DNA from: Spirochaetota bacterium
Lineage (GTDB): Bacteria; Spirochaetota; Spirochaetia; Treponematales; Treponemataceae
NCBI GenBank assembly: GCA_023393015.1
Contig: JAEWMY010000010.1
Span: 1-49,687, forward strand
Direction of reading: 5' to 3'
DNA length: 49,687 bases
Shown here: piece after piece, positions 31,823 through 41,800 of the stretch
Layout: every line of letters starts with the position of its first letter
How positions within the stretch are numbered: position 1 is the stretch's first letter
Notes under the pieces: generated by a model
What the model saw: the letters and a program-made list of their open reading frames with translations, nothing else
The model's database searches: none
What the model was told of the DNA's origin: nothing
Program-made: the position numbers and the translations under genes

Positions 31823-32878
31823 CTAGATCTGGGCCCCGTCGAGGAGCTTCTCGATGAACTCGGCGGGCTCGAGTTCGCGGTTGAGTATGCGGTACAAGCC
31901 GTCGCAAATCGGGAGCTTGAGGGAATGCCGCTCGGCGATCTGCTTCACGTACTTGCAGGCGACGGCGCCCTCGGGAAGATAGCCTATCTCGGCGATGCGG
32001 TCGATGAGGTCGTCGAGATCCCTGAACTTCGCGAGCACGCGGTTGTTGATGATATCGTGGCCGAACCGCCGGTTGCGGCCGAACTTGCTCCGGCAAGTCA
32101 CGTCGAGGTCCCCGACGCCCGAAAGCGAGGTGAAGGTCTCCGGATGGGTCGCGCCCATCGCGCGGCCGATGATCTGTATCTCGTTGAGACCCGCGGCGAA
32201 GAGAAGCGACTCGGTGTTGTCGCCGAAGGCGTCGCTCTTCTCGGCTATGGCGTCGAGGCAGCCGAAGGCGATGGCGACGACGTTCTTGGCCGCCGCGCAG
32301 ATCTGGACGCCGATGACGTCGAGGCTCGAGTAGACGAGGAGCCCTTTCGATTTCAGGACCTCGCGGAAACGGATCGAGTTCATGGGATTCTCGCTCGCGG
32401 CGATGAGGCCGGTTACCTTCCCCATGGCGACTTCCTCGGCGTGGCTCGGTCCCGATATGTATACGGTCGACTTGCGGTAGGACTCCGGAAGGACGCCCTC
32501 GAGCGTCTCGAGTATGAGGCGGGGCCCTTCGTCAGACGGAATGAAGCCCTTCGTCAGGACGCCGACGCACGTCGACCCGTCCCGTATGTTGGGTACGTCG
32601 AGAAGACCGCCCATCGTGCGGGCGAGATAGAGCGAAGGACTCGCCAGGATCAGGAAGGCCTTGCCGTCCGCGACCGCGCGGATGTCCCCAGAGGCCACGA
32701 GGTTTTCGGGCGTCTTGAATCCGGGAAGGAACCGCTCGTTTTCGCGCCGTTCGTTGATCGACTCGACGACGTCTTTTTCCATGGCCCACAGCTCGACCGA
32801 ATGTCCCTGCCGCGCGAGAGAGATCGCCATGGCCGTTCCCCAGGCGCCCGCCCCGATAATCCCGATAGTCTGTCCCAT
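31823..32878 (-). CDS. gpsA: Glycerol-3-phosphate dehydrogenase [NAD(P)+]
   Basis: Reduces dihydroxyacetone phosphate to glycerol-3-phosphate for phospholipid synthesis. The 351 residues have the Rossmann start IGIIGAGAWGTAMAISLARQGH, then YISGPSHAEEVAMGK, the catalytic-lysine region QICAAAKNVVAIAFGCLDAI, and SLSGVGDLDVTCRSKFGRNRRFG. AAGGAAG precedes the ATG. It lies 16 bases after ndk and 2 bases before ffh, forming an ndk-gpsA-ffh operon. Confidence 0.95.
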   Translation of the reverse strand: MGQTIGIIGAGAWGTAMAISLARQGHSVELWAMEKDVVESINERRENERFLPGFKTPENLVASGDIRAVADGKAFLILASPSLYLARTMGGLLDVPNIRDGSTCVGVLTKGFIPSDEGPRLILETLEGVLPESYRKSTVYISGPSHAEEVAMGKVTGLIAASENPMNSIRFREVLKSKGLLVYSSLDVIGVQICAAAKNVVAIAFGCLDAIAEKSDAFGDNTESLLFAAGLNEIQIIGRAMGATHPETFTSLSGVGDLDVTCRSKFGRNRRFGHDIINNRVLAKFRDLDDLIDRIAEIGYLPEGAVACKYVKQIAERHSLKLPICDGLYRILNRELEPAEFIEKLLDGAQI

Positions 32879-32894
32879 GTTACTTCCTTATCGC

Positions 32895-33344
32895 CTAATA
32901 CCAGCCGACGTTGCCGTCATTCCAGGATACGAGTTCGTTCGGCTGGAAAAAGAGCTTGAGCTCCCGGTCCGCGCTTTCGGCGGAATCCGAGGAATGAATG
33001 ATGTTGTGGTTCGTGTGCAGGCAATAGTCCCCGCGGATCGTCCCGGGAAGCGACTCGCACACCGCCGTCGGGCCGCACAGGCGCCGCACGAGCTGGATCG
33101 CCTCGTCTCCCTCTATCGCCATGGCGACCACGGGTCCCGAAATGATGTACGAAATAAGATCGTCGTAAAAGGACTTGCCCTTGTGCTCGGCGTAGTGCGT
33201 CGCGGCGACCAGGGGCGGGATAACCATTACCTTGAGGCCGACTATGTTGAGGCCCTTTCGTTCGAAACGGGACATGACGTCCCCCACAATCCTGCGCTGA
33301 AGCACTCCCGGTTTCAGCATGGCAAAGGTTCTTTGAATTGCCAT
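32895..33344 (-). CDS. ndk: Nucleoside diphosphate kinase
   Basis: Transfers the gamma-phosphate of ATP to nucleoside diphosphates. 149 residues, the usual length. It starts IQRTFAMLKPGVLQRRIVGDVMSRFERKGLNIVGLKV and has HYAEHKGKSFYDDLISYIISGPVVAMAIEGDEAI. The usual catalytic NxxHGSDS segment reads NIIHSSDSAESADRELKLFF: the catalytic histidine is kept and Gly is replaced by Ser, a variation known in some bacteria. GGAGG lies 9 bases before the ATG. It has its own promoter. Confidence 0.94.
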   Translation of the reverse strand: MAIQRTFAMLKPGVLQRRIVGDVMSRFERKGLNIVGLKVMVIPPLVAATHYAEHKGKSFYDDLISYIISGPVVAMAIEGDEAIQLVRRLCGPTAVCESLPGTIRGDYCLHTNHNIIHSSDSAESADRELKLFFQPNELVSWNDGNVGWY

Positions 33345-33372
33345 TATCGTATTCCTCCAAATATAGGCGGGC

Positions 33373-33401
33373 AGTATATTACATTTTTTCCGCTTTGAGA
33401 A
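33373..33401 (-). promoter_or_regulatory. ndk promoter
   Basis: Minus strand TTCTCA (33401-33396), 17 bases, TATACT (33378-33373); it overlaps the end of the EamA gene. A 28-base leader with TGGAGG precedes ATG 33344. Confidence 0.5.
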
Positions 33402-34218
33402 CCGTGCGCGCGGTCACGCAAAGGAGGATGATACATCCGCCGGCGACGGCCCGGGAAGAGGGGATTTCGCCTACGATCAGGGCGACCCAAATCGGGTTGA
33501 GCGCGGGTTCGAGCATGGTGATGACGGCTGCCCCGACGGCCGAAACGCCCCGTATGCCCCGCCCGTACAGTACCGACGGAATGCCCATCTGAAAGAGCCC
33601 GAGCAGGGCGAGGCCGCCGAGGCTCGCGGGCGACGGAAGTCCCGCCCGGAACATGAAGGGAGCGGACACGGCTAAGGTAAGGACGTGAGCCAGCATGAGC
33701 GAGTCGGCGGGGCGCCCCGCCTTCTGGCGTCTCATGAACACGGCGGTCAAGGCGAAGGTAATCCCGGAAAGGACGGCAAGCAGGTTTCCGGCGTTGGCGG
33801 ACAGGCTCAGGTCGTCGAAAAAGAAGAGCACCATGCCGAACAGTATTCCCGCGACGCAGAGCCAGTCGGAAAGGCCCGTTTTTTCGTCGGGAAGGAACCG
33901 GCGGCCGAGCAGGATTATGTACACCGGTTCCGTATACTGCAGGAGCACGGCGTTCGCCGAGGTCGTCATCTTGTTGGCGACTACGAAGAGGATCATGGTC
34001 GCGGAGTACGAAAGCGCGACCATGACCTGGTCGACGCCGAACGTGAATCTCGGGAGGCCGAGAATCAGGATCATCGTCGCAAGTCCTATCGCGCTTCGGG
34101 CGCCCGCGATGGCGAGCGGATCCCAGTCCACGAGTTTGATGAGAAGGCCGCCCGAGCTCCACAGGAGCGAGCAGAGGACGAGGGAAGCCACCGCGCTCCC
34201 CCTTGATTCGCGGATCAT
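33379..34218 (-). CDS. EamA-family (DMT superfamily) transporter
   Basis: A 279-residue inner-membrane protein with about ten hydrophobic segments and the duplicated EamA layout, such as GSAVASLVLCSLLWSSGGLLIKLV at the start, AVLLQYTEPVYIILLGRRFL mid-way, and VGAAVITMLEPALNPIWVALIVGE in the second half; the P/EP(L/V) turns after helix 4 and helix 9 are characteristic. Members export amino acids, metabolites or nucleotide sugars; the substrate here is unknown. It begins 17 bases after the malic enzyme stop and ends 34 bases before ndk, so it is likely read from the malic enzyme promoter. Only a weak ribosome site is visible. Confidence 0.9.
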   Translation of the reverse strand: MIRESRGSAVASLVLCSLLWSSGGLLIKLVDWDPLAIAGARSAIGLATMILILGLPRFTFGVDQVMVALSYSATMILFVVANKMTTSANAVLLQYTEPVYIILLGRRFLPDEKTGLSDWLCVAGILFGMVLFFFDDLSLSANAGNLLAVLSGITFALTAVFMRRQKAGRPADSLMLAHVLTLAVSAPFMFRAGLPSPASLGGLALLGLFQMGIPSVLYGRGIRGVSAVGAAVITMLEPALNPIWVALIVGEIPSSRAVAGGCIILLCVTARTVLKAEKM

Positions 34219-34235
34219 CGGTAACTACCGATCGC

Positions 34236-35735
34236 TCAGGTTTTCTTTCTCGCGGCGACCACGGCGTCCGTCGCGTAACGCATGGCCTCTTCGAGCATCG
34301 CCTCGTCGGGTTCGGGGATGTGGCCGGTATCCATGAGGAGCTTCGTGACGCCGCGGGCGGCGGCGATGTCGCGCGCGGCGCGGTCGTGAACCTCCTGCCA
34401 TGAAAGTGTCACGCGCGCGACGCCCTCCTCTATCGCCTTCATGGCGACGTCGGCGGCCTCGCAGGCGAAGACGTCCTCGTCCTCCATCGTCACCACGATA
34501 TGCTCGGGGTCGATTCCCTTTTTCTCGGAATAGTCGGCGATCGAGTGCGCGCAGGCTATCGCCATGCCGTCGGTGATCTTCCGGCTCCGCACGAGAAGGG
34601 CGCCCTTGAGGATGCCGGGGAAGCACACGGAGTTGTTCACCTGGTTCGGGAAGTCTCCCCGGCCGGTCGCGACGATGAAGGCGCCCGCGTCCTTCGCGTC
34701 GTGCGGCCAAATCTCCGGAACGGGGTTCGCGCAGGTGAAGACGATGGCCTTCGCGGCCATCGAAGCGATCCATTCCTTTTTCACGGTGTCGGGTCCGGGC
34801 GTCGAAAGGGCGATGAGCACGTCGGCGCCGGCAAGCGCTTCCTCGATCGTTTCGACCCTGCCCGGGTTCGTCGAAAGGCACAGTTCCCACTTGCGGTAAT
34901 AGCGCGTGTCCTTTTCGACGTCGGATCTCCCCGCATGAAGCGCGCCGCGCGAGTCGCAGACGATCATCTTCGCGGGATCTCCCCCGTCGGCCAGGATGAG
35001 CCGGGCGATTGTCGTGTTCGACGCGCCCGCGCCGAGAAGGACGATTTTCGCTTCGGAAATGCTTTTGCCCGCGAGCTTGAGGGCGTTCAGGAGGCCGGCG
35101 AGCGTGATGCACGCGGTGCCCTGGGCGTCGTCGTGCCACACCGGTATGTCGCAAGCCTCGCGGAGTTCGTCGAGCACGCGGAAGCACTCCGGCTGACTGA
35201 TGTCCTCGAGGTTCACCGCGCCGACCGAGGGCTCGAGCATCCGGACGAACTCGATGATCTTGGCGGGGTCGTGCTTGCCGGCCGCGAGTCCGCGGGCGGC
35301 CGCTTCGTCGGGCCTGACGCGGGAATCGACGCAGAGAGCGATCGAGTCGACGCCTCCGAGGTATTTCATGAGCATCGCCTTGCCTTCCATTACGCCGAGG
35401 CCGCCGGGGGGCGTGCAGTCGCCGTCGCCGAGCACGCGGGTCGAGTTGCTCACGACCGCGACGAGGTTCCCGCGGTTCGAAAGGGTGAAGGAGGCGTCGT
35501 TGTCGTCGCGGATGGCCGTGGAAACGGCGGACACGCCGGGAGTGTACCAGGCGTTGAACCAGTTGAAGCCGTAGAGGCCGCACTTCGGCAGGGTTTGCAT
35601 CTTGCCGCCGTAGAATTCGTGGGCAAGGAGAGAAAGGCGCTTGAGAAACAGGGTTTTTGCCTGTGCCTTCTCCGACTCGGAAAAGTCCCGGGGGAACGAC
35701 TCGGATAGACCGGAAAGCGACATGTCGATTTTCAT
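34236..35735 (-). CDS. Malic enzyme (malate dehydrogenase, oxaloacetate-decarboxylating)
   Basis: Oxidatively decarboxylates malate to pyruvate, giving NAD(P)H. The 499 residues contain the malic N-terminal domain (YTPGVSAVSTAIRDDNDASFTLSNRGNLVAVVSNSTRVLGDGD, GKAMLMKYLGGVDSIALCVDSR), the metal-binding segment NLEDISQPECFRVLDELREACDIPVWHDDAQGTACI, and the NAD(P)-binding domain (KIVLLGAGASNTTIARLIL). NAD versus NADP preference cannot be decided from sequence alone. The ATG at 35735 has a -10 box 7 bases upstream. With icd it ties central carbon flow to reducing power. Confidence 0.92.
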   Translation of the reverse strand: MKIDMSLSGLSESFPRDFSESEKAQAKTLFLKRLSLLAHEFYGGKMQTLPKCGLYGFNWFNAWYTPGVSAVSTAIRDDNDASFTLSNRGNLVAVVSNSTRVLGDGDCTPPGGLGVMEGKAMLMKYLGGVDSIALCVDSRVRPDEAAARGLAAGKHDPAKIIEFVRMLEPSVGAVNLEDISQPECFRVLDELREACDIPVWHDDAQGTACITLAGLLNALKLAGKSISEAKIVLLGAGASNTTIARLILADGGDPAKMIVCDSRGALHAGRSDVEKDTRYYRKWELCLSTNPGRVETIEEALAGADVLIALSTPGPDTVKKEWIASMAAKAIVFTCANPVPEIWPHDAKDAGAFIVATGRGDFPNQVNNSVCFPGILKGALLVRSRKITDGMAIACAHSIADYSEKKGIDPEHIVVTMEDEDVFACEAADVAMKAIEEGVARVTLSWQEVHDRAARDIAAARGVTKLLMDTGHIPEPDEAMLEEAMRYATDAVVAARKKT

Positions 35736-35742
35736 GGAAGGA

Positions 35743-35772
35743 AAAATAGCACGAAACGGGAGCTTACTTCAA
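35743..35772 (-). promoter_or_regulatory. Malic enzyme promoter, leaderless type
   Basis: Minus strand TTGAAG (35772-35767), 18 bases, TATTTT (35748-35743), seven bases to ATG 35735. The -35 box lies within the last codons of the chemoreceptor gene. Confidence 0.5.
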
Positions 35773-37479
35773 CCGCTCCAAGGTTCCGGAAATGGCCTCG
35801 CCGGAGCGTTTCATCTCGGCCGAGACCTTGCCGAACTCGGCTACCGCGTCCTTGAGGCCGTCGAGCATGTGGGACATCGCCGTGATCCCGTCAAAGACCC
35901 GGCTCGAGATCATCTCGAGCTCTGCCATCGATTTCTCGATCTCGCCCGCGCCCTCGGCCATGAGGCCCGAGTCCCTCGTCACCTCGTTCGAGACGGCGTT
36001 CAGGGCGTTCATCGTCTCGAGCACGCCCTTCGTGTCGCGGTTGGACGCGGCGAGTCCGCGGGAAAACTCGAGGATCGTCCGGTGCGCGAGCTCTATGTCG
36101 GTCGTCATCGCGGAAAAGGCGGTGTCGAGCGCGCCCGAGGAATCCGCCATCGCGGTGATATTCTCGACGATCTCCTCGATGGAGAGGGATATCTCGCGCG
36201 AGCTTTCCGAGGCGGCCTCGGCGAGCTTGGTGATTTCCTCGGCGACGACGGCGAAGCCCTTGCCCGCGTCCCCCGCGTGCGCCGCCTCGATGGCCGCGTT
36301 GAGCGCGAGCATGCTCGTTTGCTCGGCGATGGAGTCGATGACCGAAGCCATCCCGTTGATGCGCGAGACGCTGTCCTTGATCGTCGTGATCTTCTGGTAG
36401 GTCGACGAGAAGAGCTCCTGGCTTTCGGCGGACGAGACGACGAGGTCGTGCACGACGCGCTCGTCGCGTACCGCCCGCTCCGCCATCTCTCCGACGGAAT
36501 CGATCATCCCGTTGACGGACTCGAGCGAGCCCTCGACGACGCCCTTCTGGTCCGCGATTCCCGTGCCGAGATGGGCGAGCCCGGTGGTTATCCGCTCGAG
36601 ACCCTGCTTGACGGTCTTGACCTGCTGTTCGAGAGAGCCGACCTCGCCGCGTATGTTCTCGATAAAGCCGTCAACCACCTCGAAGGTCGCGGAGGTGTTT
36701 CCGAGAGAGTCCGTCAGGCTCGAGGAGGAGGCGATGTTCGACGAGAGGTCTGCGCTCACGGAGGCGCTGATCTCCCGGAGCGCGCCGACGAGTTCGGATA
36801 CGCGTTTCATGAGCGCGTCGCGATCCCCTTCCGCCTCCACTCCGTCGAGCGAGGACTCGACGTTTCCCGCGAGCACCGAATCGAGCACGGCGACCGCGCG
36901 TCGCGAGGAACGCGACAGCGAGACGGAAAGGAGCCTGACGGCGAGAAGCCCGAGAAGCCAGGTGCCGACGATGATCGATCCGGAAACGGCGAAGGTCCGG
37001 AACCGTATGGAGTCGATCGCTCGGGCGACGAAGGGCCGGGCCGCCATGATCCCGGCGCGGGCCTTGTCGATCTCGCCGGAAACGGAGATAGCGCCCGCGG
37101 CGAATTCCGCCTCGTCGCCGGGAGCGGAGGCGAGAGAGCGCGCCGATTCGATGGCCGCCCCTGCCGGGGGAAGCGAGTCGATGAAGGAGGTGCTCACGCG
37201 CGAGACAACCTCGAGGGACGAGGCGGCGGCGAGGGTTTTTTCGGCGCGCGACAGCGGTCCTTCGACGGCGGCCCGGGCGAGGTCGGGAGAGGACAGGGCC
37301 GCGCGCAAAAGGGAGCGCTGGAGGTCCGCGAGGGCGGAATCGAGTTCGAGCACCGAGTCGTACTCGGCTTGAAGGCGGTTGGTCGGCGATACGGCCAGCA
37401 AAAAAACGCCGGCGGTGCAGCAAAGCAGGAAAAAAACGGAGGCGGCGAAGAGCGCTATTCTCGATCCGGTTCTAATCAA
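35764..37479 (-). CDS. Methyl-accepting chemotaxis protein
   Basis: A chemoreceptor of about 571 residues. Membrane helix 1 is at about 5-28 (ALFAASVFFLLCCTAGVFLLAV), an extracytoplasmic helical ligand region runs to about 175, helix 2 at about 180-200 (AVSGSIIVGTWLLGLLAVRLLSV), then a HAMP-like segment and a long coiled coil. The signalling tip reads SIAEQTSMLALNAAIEAAHAGDAGKGFAVVAEEITKLAEAASESS, the conserved CheW/CheA-contact hairpin. There is no C-terminal NWETF-like pentapeptide. I prefer a TTG start at 37479 because GAAGGAA lies 5 bases upstream; an ATG at 37524 would add 15 residues through the divergent sbcD promoter. No other chemotaxis gene is in the window. Confidence 0.88.
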   Translation of the reverse strand: MIRTGSRIALFAASVFFLLCCTAGVFLLAVSPTNRLQAEYDSVLELDSALADLQRSLLRAALSSPDLARAAVEGPLSRAEKTLAAASSLEVVSRVSTSFIDSLPPAGAAIESARSLASAPGDEAEFAAGAISVSGEIDKARAGIMAARPFVARAIDSIRFRTFAVSGSIIVGTWLLGLLAVRLLSVSLSRSSRRAVAVLDSVLAGNVESSLDGVEAEGDRDALMKRVSELVGALREISASVSADLSSNIASSSSLTDSLGNTSATFEVVDGFIENIRGEVGSLEQQVKTVKQGLERITTGLAHLGTGIADQKGVVEGSLESVNGMIDSVGEMAERAVRDERVVHDLVVSSAESQELFSSTYQKITTIKDSVSRINGMASVIDSIAEQTSMLALNAAIEAAHAGDAGKGFAVVAEEITKLAEAASESSREISLSIEEIVENITAMADSSGALDTAFSAMTTDIELAHRTILEFSRGLAASNRDTKGVLETMNALNAVSNEVTRDSGLMAEGAGEIEKSMAELEMISSRVFDGITAMSHMLDGLKDAVAEFGKVSAEMKRSGEAISGTLERLK

Positions 37480-37507
37480 TCGATTCTTCCTTCGGCGAAA
37501 CGCGCCC

Positions 37508-37536
37508 TTTACAGACGGGCGCATTCCACATAGAGT
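37508..37536 (+). promoter_or_regulatory. sbcD promoter, leaderless type
   Basis: TTTACA (37508-37513), 17 bases, TAGAGT (37531-37536), seven bases to ATG 37544. No Shine-Dalgarno site. Confidence 0.55.
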
Positions 37537-37543
37537 GTACGGC

Positions 37544-38839
37544 ATGAAGCTGCTCCACACCGGCGATTTGCATCTCGGCAAGACGCTCCACGACGCCTCG
37601 CTCGCCGAGGACCAGGCCGCCATGCTCGACCTGCTCGCGCGCGAACTCGGCGCGGACGACTACTCGGCCCTCGTCATCGCGGGGGACGTATACGACCGCG
37701 CGGTCCCGCCCGCCGAGGCGGTCGCCCTGTTCAGCGGCTTTCTCGCGCGCGTCAGGAAGGAACGGCCGGACGTCGATATCTTCATCGTCCCCGGAAACCA
37801 CGACTCGGCGCAGCGTCTTTCGTTCGCGGACGCGATCCTGGGCGAACAGCGCATACACATCGTCGGCGATCCCGAACGTTCCTTCACTCCGATTATACTC
37901 TCAAAAGGCGACGACCGGCTAGCGTTCTTTTTGCTTCCGTTTCTCTCGGCAGGAACGCTTGCCCCCCCGGACGACGCGGCCGCGCGACCGTCCGTTCGGG
38001 CGCTCGCTCGAACGGACGCCCGGTCGGCGGGACAAGCGGGCGCTCAGTCGGGCGCCGTCGCGCCGGAATTCGATTTTGACCGCGAACCGGACGGACCCGA
38101 GCCTTCGATCCGTATCCTCGCGACCCAGGCGGATCTCGCCTCGGAAGCCGCGCGCCGCCTCGACGCGGTCCTTTCGTCGCCGGATCTCGCGGGTGTCCCC
38201 TCCGTACTCGTCGCCCACCTTTTCGCCGCCGGCGGGGCCGAGTCGAGTTCCGAGAGGATATTCGTGGGTTCCGCCGAGCGCGTGCCGCCCGCGCTTTTCG
38301 CGCGCTTCAGCTACGTCGCCCTCGGGCACCTTCACCGGCCGCAGCGGGTAACCGACCGCGTCTGGTATTCGGGCTCGCCGCTCGCGTACGCCTTCGACGA
38401 AGCGGCCGACCGCAAGCGCTTTCTCAAGGTCGACATCGACTGCCGCTCGAAGGGCTTTCCCGTCTCGGTTACCGACGTCCCGGTAACTCCCTTCCGCGCC
38501 GTCACGCGTCTTTCGGGCTCCTTCGCCGATTTCCACTCGGGGAGCGCCCATGACGCCCGCGCGGCCGACTGGCTCGAGATAACGCTGACGGACTCAAGCC
38601 TCGTCGCGAATCCCATAGGACTCCTCCGCGCTAAATTCCCGTACCTCCTGAGCGTCAGGCAGGGCGCGCTCGGCGCATCTTCCGCGTCCGACCCGACCGT
38701 CGCGGGAGAGGCGAACGGCCAAACGCGCGATCCCGTCTCCGATTTTTGCCGCTTCGAGGAGATGCTCTACGGCTCCGTCGACCCGGCGAAGCGGGAGCTA
38801 TTCGCCTCCCTCCTGAAGGAGTGCGCGGATGAGGCCTGA
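37544..38839 (+). CDS. sbcD: Exonuclease SbcCD subunit D
   Basis: Mre11-like nuclease subunit of SbcCD, which cleaves DNA hairpins and protein-blocked ends. The 431 residues show all phosphoesterase motifs: HTGDLHLGKTL (I), IAGDVYDR (II), VPGNHDS (III), LVAHLF and ALGHLHRPQ (IV-V). A 55-residue, poorly conserved insert around 120-190 (AAARPSVRALARTDARSAGQ and following) is longer than in E. coli. The start is fixed by the promoter 7 bases away; a longer frame extending to 37379 would overlap the chemoreceptor gene. It overlaps sbcC by 11 bases, so the subunits are translationally coupled. Confidence 0.95.
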   Translation: MKLLHTGDLHLGKTLHDASLAEDQAAMLDLLARELGADDYSALVIAGDVYDRAVPPAEAVALFSGFLARVRKERPDVDIFIVPGNHDSAQRLSFADAILGEQRIHIVGDPERSFTPIILSKGDDRLAFFLLPFLSAGTLAPPDDAAARPSVRALARTDARSAGQAGAQSGAVAPEFDFDREPDGPEPSIRILATQADLASEAARRLDAVLSSPDLAGVPSVLVAHLFAAGGAESSSERIFVGSAERVPPALFARFSYVALGHLHRPQRVTDRVWYSGSPLAYAFDEAADRKRFLKVDIDCRSKGFPVSVTDVPVTPFRAVTRLSGSFADFHSGSAHDARAADWLEITLTDSSLVANPIGLLRAKFPYLLSVRQGALGASSASDPTVAGEANGQTRDPVSDFCRFEEMLYGSVDPAKRELFASLLKECADEA

Positions 38840-41800
38840 ACGACTCGTCATGTCGAATTTCGGCCCTTTCGCGGGCCTTCACGAGATAGACTTCACCGCC
38901 CTCGGCGACATCTTCCTCGTCTACGGGAAAACCGGCGCGGGAAAGACGACCGTGTTCGACGCGATCGCCTACGCGGTGTACGGAACCGCGCCCGGCGCGC
39001 GAAAGGGACTCGAGCGGCAGATGCGCTGCCAGTTCGCGTCGGACGACGAGGAGAGCGCGGTCGAGTTGACGTTCTCCCTCGCAGCGAGACGGTTCCGCGT
39101 CAGGCGCTCGCTGCCGGGAGAACGCGTCGGGAAGCGGAGCGGCAAGGCGCAAAAAACCCCCGACGACGTCGCCTTCGAGGAATGGGACGGTTCCCGGTGG
39201 GAAAGCCGTTCGTCGACGAACAAGAGCGACACCGAACGGGCCATCCTTTCGCTCATAGGCCTTTCCGAGGAAGAGTTCTCGCGCATCGTCCTCCTTCCGC
39301 AGGGCGAGTTCGCCAGATTCCTCCGGCAGAATTCCACCGAGCGCAAGCAGGTACTCTCGAAACTCTTCCCGGTGGAGCGTCACGGGCGCGTCATCGAGCT
39401 CGCTCGAAACCGCGCGCGAGAGGCGGAAACGCTCCTCGCGGGCACCGAACGCGCGATACTCTCGCTCCGCGAGCGGTTCGACCCGCTCGCGTGGGAACGG
39501 GACCGCGCGTCCCTTGCGGAGGCCGTCGAAAGGGCCAAGGCGGAGATATCCTCCCTTCGCAGGCTTCACTCCGAGAAGTCCGCGCTCAGGGAGAAGGCGC
39601 GCGCGCGCGAGGAGCGCCGCGCGGAACGCGAACGGCTCGCGGAAGAGGTTTCGCGCCTCGAGGGAATGAGCGCCGGGATGGAGGCGTCGCGCGCCGGAAT
39701 CGCGCTCGCGCGCCTGGCCCGTCCCCTCGCGCGGTCGCTCGACCGCATCGAGGAACTCCGTTCCGAGGGACTGTCGGCGAGGGAGGAACTCTCCGCGGTC
39801 GCGGAACGCATCGCGCAAACGGTCGGGGAGATCGGCTCGCTCGAGTCGGACCGCGAACGGCTCGCCGGGCTCGCGCGCGAGCGCGAAGTACTTCTCGTCA
39901 GGAAGGAGCGGCTCGCCATCGCGGCGGGCATCGCCGTCGAGCTCGCATCGGACTTGGCGGAGGCGGCGGAACTGCGCGAACGCATCAAGGAGACGGGAGC
40001 GCGCGAGCGTGCGCTCGTCTCGGAGATCGAGTCGGTGACGGCGAACCTCGCGGGTCTTTCGGCGGACGCCTCGGCGCTCGAGGAACGGGGAGAGGCGGAA
40101 TCGCGCGCGCGCGCCGCGCTCGAGCTCTCCCGCGAGCTCAAGACGCTCGCGGACGAGTACTCCCGGGAACGACTCGCGCTCGCGGGCCACGAGGGAGCCG
40201 CGCGCGAATCGCGCAGGCGCGCCGCGGAGGCGGCCGGCGACGCGAAGGTGCGCGCCGCCGAACTCCGGGAGCTCGAGCTGGCCGCCGGACGCGAGCGCGA
40301 CGCCTCGGTCGCGGGAACGCTCGCCGAACGGCTCGTGCCGGGCGAGCCCTGCCCCGTTTGCGGATCGACCGAGCATCCGAAGCCAGCGAGCGCGTTCGCC
40401 CTCGAGGGAATCGCGACGCCAGAGCGGATAGACGCCGCGCGGAGGAATATAGAGGAACTCGCCGCGCGCGTCACGCGCCTTTCGGCCGAGGCCTCGGCTC
40501 ACGACGCGAACCTCGAGACGGCGCGGGGACGCGTGACCGCGCTCATCGCTCGATACTGCGAGACCGCGTCCCGTCCGGACGGAAAGGCGGCCGACCCGTC
40601 CTGCATCGCGCCCGCGGACATACCGCCGCCGGCCGACGCGGCGGAATCTGTCAAGCGCGCGGCCGCCGCCATGCAGGAGGCCCACGACGCCCTCGTACTT
40701 TCGCAAAAGGCCCTTCGCGAGGTCGAACGGCTCAGGACGGTTCGCGAGAGACACGAGCGCGACCTCGCCTCCTCCCGCGCCGAAAGGGCGGCCCTCGAGG
40801 CCACAGTCGCGGCGGGAAAAACGGCGATGGAGGCGAAGGAACGCCGGTACCTCGAGGCGTTTCCGGCGGACGCGGCCGAAGGCGCGGTCAAGTCGGCCGG
40901 TCGGAAAAAGGACGCCGCGAAGCGCGAGTTCGACCCCGCCGACGCGACAGAGGCGTCGGAAATCGTCTCGGCGCGGATACTCGCCATAGACGCCGAGATC
41001 GCCTCAAGCGACGACCGCAGGGAGCGAACCGGCAAGACCCTCGCGGCCCTCGAAGAACGTCGCGACGCCCTCGTCCGCGCCACGGGCAAGACGGCGGAAA
41101 CGCTCGCGTCGGCGGAAAAGGAATTCGCGCTCGCGCTCGCCGGGGCGGGTTTCGCCGGGGAAGAGGCGGTCAGGGCTGCGGACGTCGATCCCGCGGAAAC
41201 GGAGCGCGCCGAGCGCGCGATCGGCGAATGGAAGGGAGAGCTCGCCGCCGCGAGGGGAGCGCTCGCGGGAACGGAGCGCGAGCTCGCGGCATGGAGCGGA
41301 CCGGAGGCGTCCGCTATCGAAGGCGAGATCGCGGACGTCGAGGCGAGGGCCTCGGACGCCGACCGCGCGCTCGAGCAAGCGTCCTCGTCCCTCGCCTCGC
41401 TCGATTCCCTCAAGCGCCAATGGGACGAGCTCGAGGCCGAGCGCGCCGAACGCGCCTCCCGCGCCGGGGCGATCGTCTCGCTTTCGCAGGACCTGTCGGG
41501 CGCGAACCCCGCGCGCGTGAGTTTCGACGCGTGGATACTCGGGATGTACCTCGAGGAGATCGCGGCCTTCGCGAACGAACGGCTGGGCCGCATGAGCGAG
41601 GGACGCTACCGTATCCAGCTGAACGAAAGCTACCGCAAGGGCAACAGCCTTTCGGGGCTCGAGCTCGAGATACTCGACTCCTACACGGGAAAGGCGCGAC
41701 CCTCGGGCACTCTCTCGGGCGGCGAGACCTTCATGGCCTCGATAAGCCTTGCCCTCGGACTCGCCGATTCGATACAATCGAGATCGGGCGGCATCCAGCT

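Noticed and set aside
31821..32096. N-terminal extension of Ffh
   Set aside because: It is an Arg/Pro-rich shadow of gpsA; Ffh starts MLDRLTGS at 31820.
37379..37543. 55-residue extension of SbcD
   Set aside because: It overlaps the divergent chemoreceptor gene and the sbcD promoter; the family starts MKxLHTGDLHLG.
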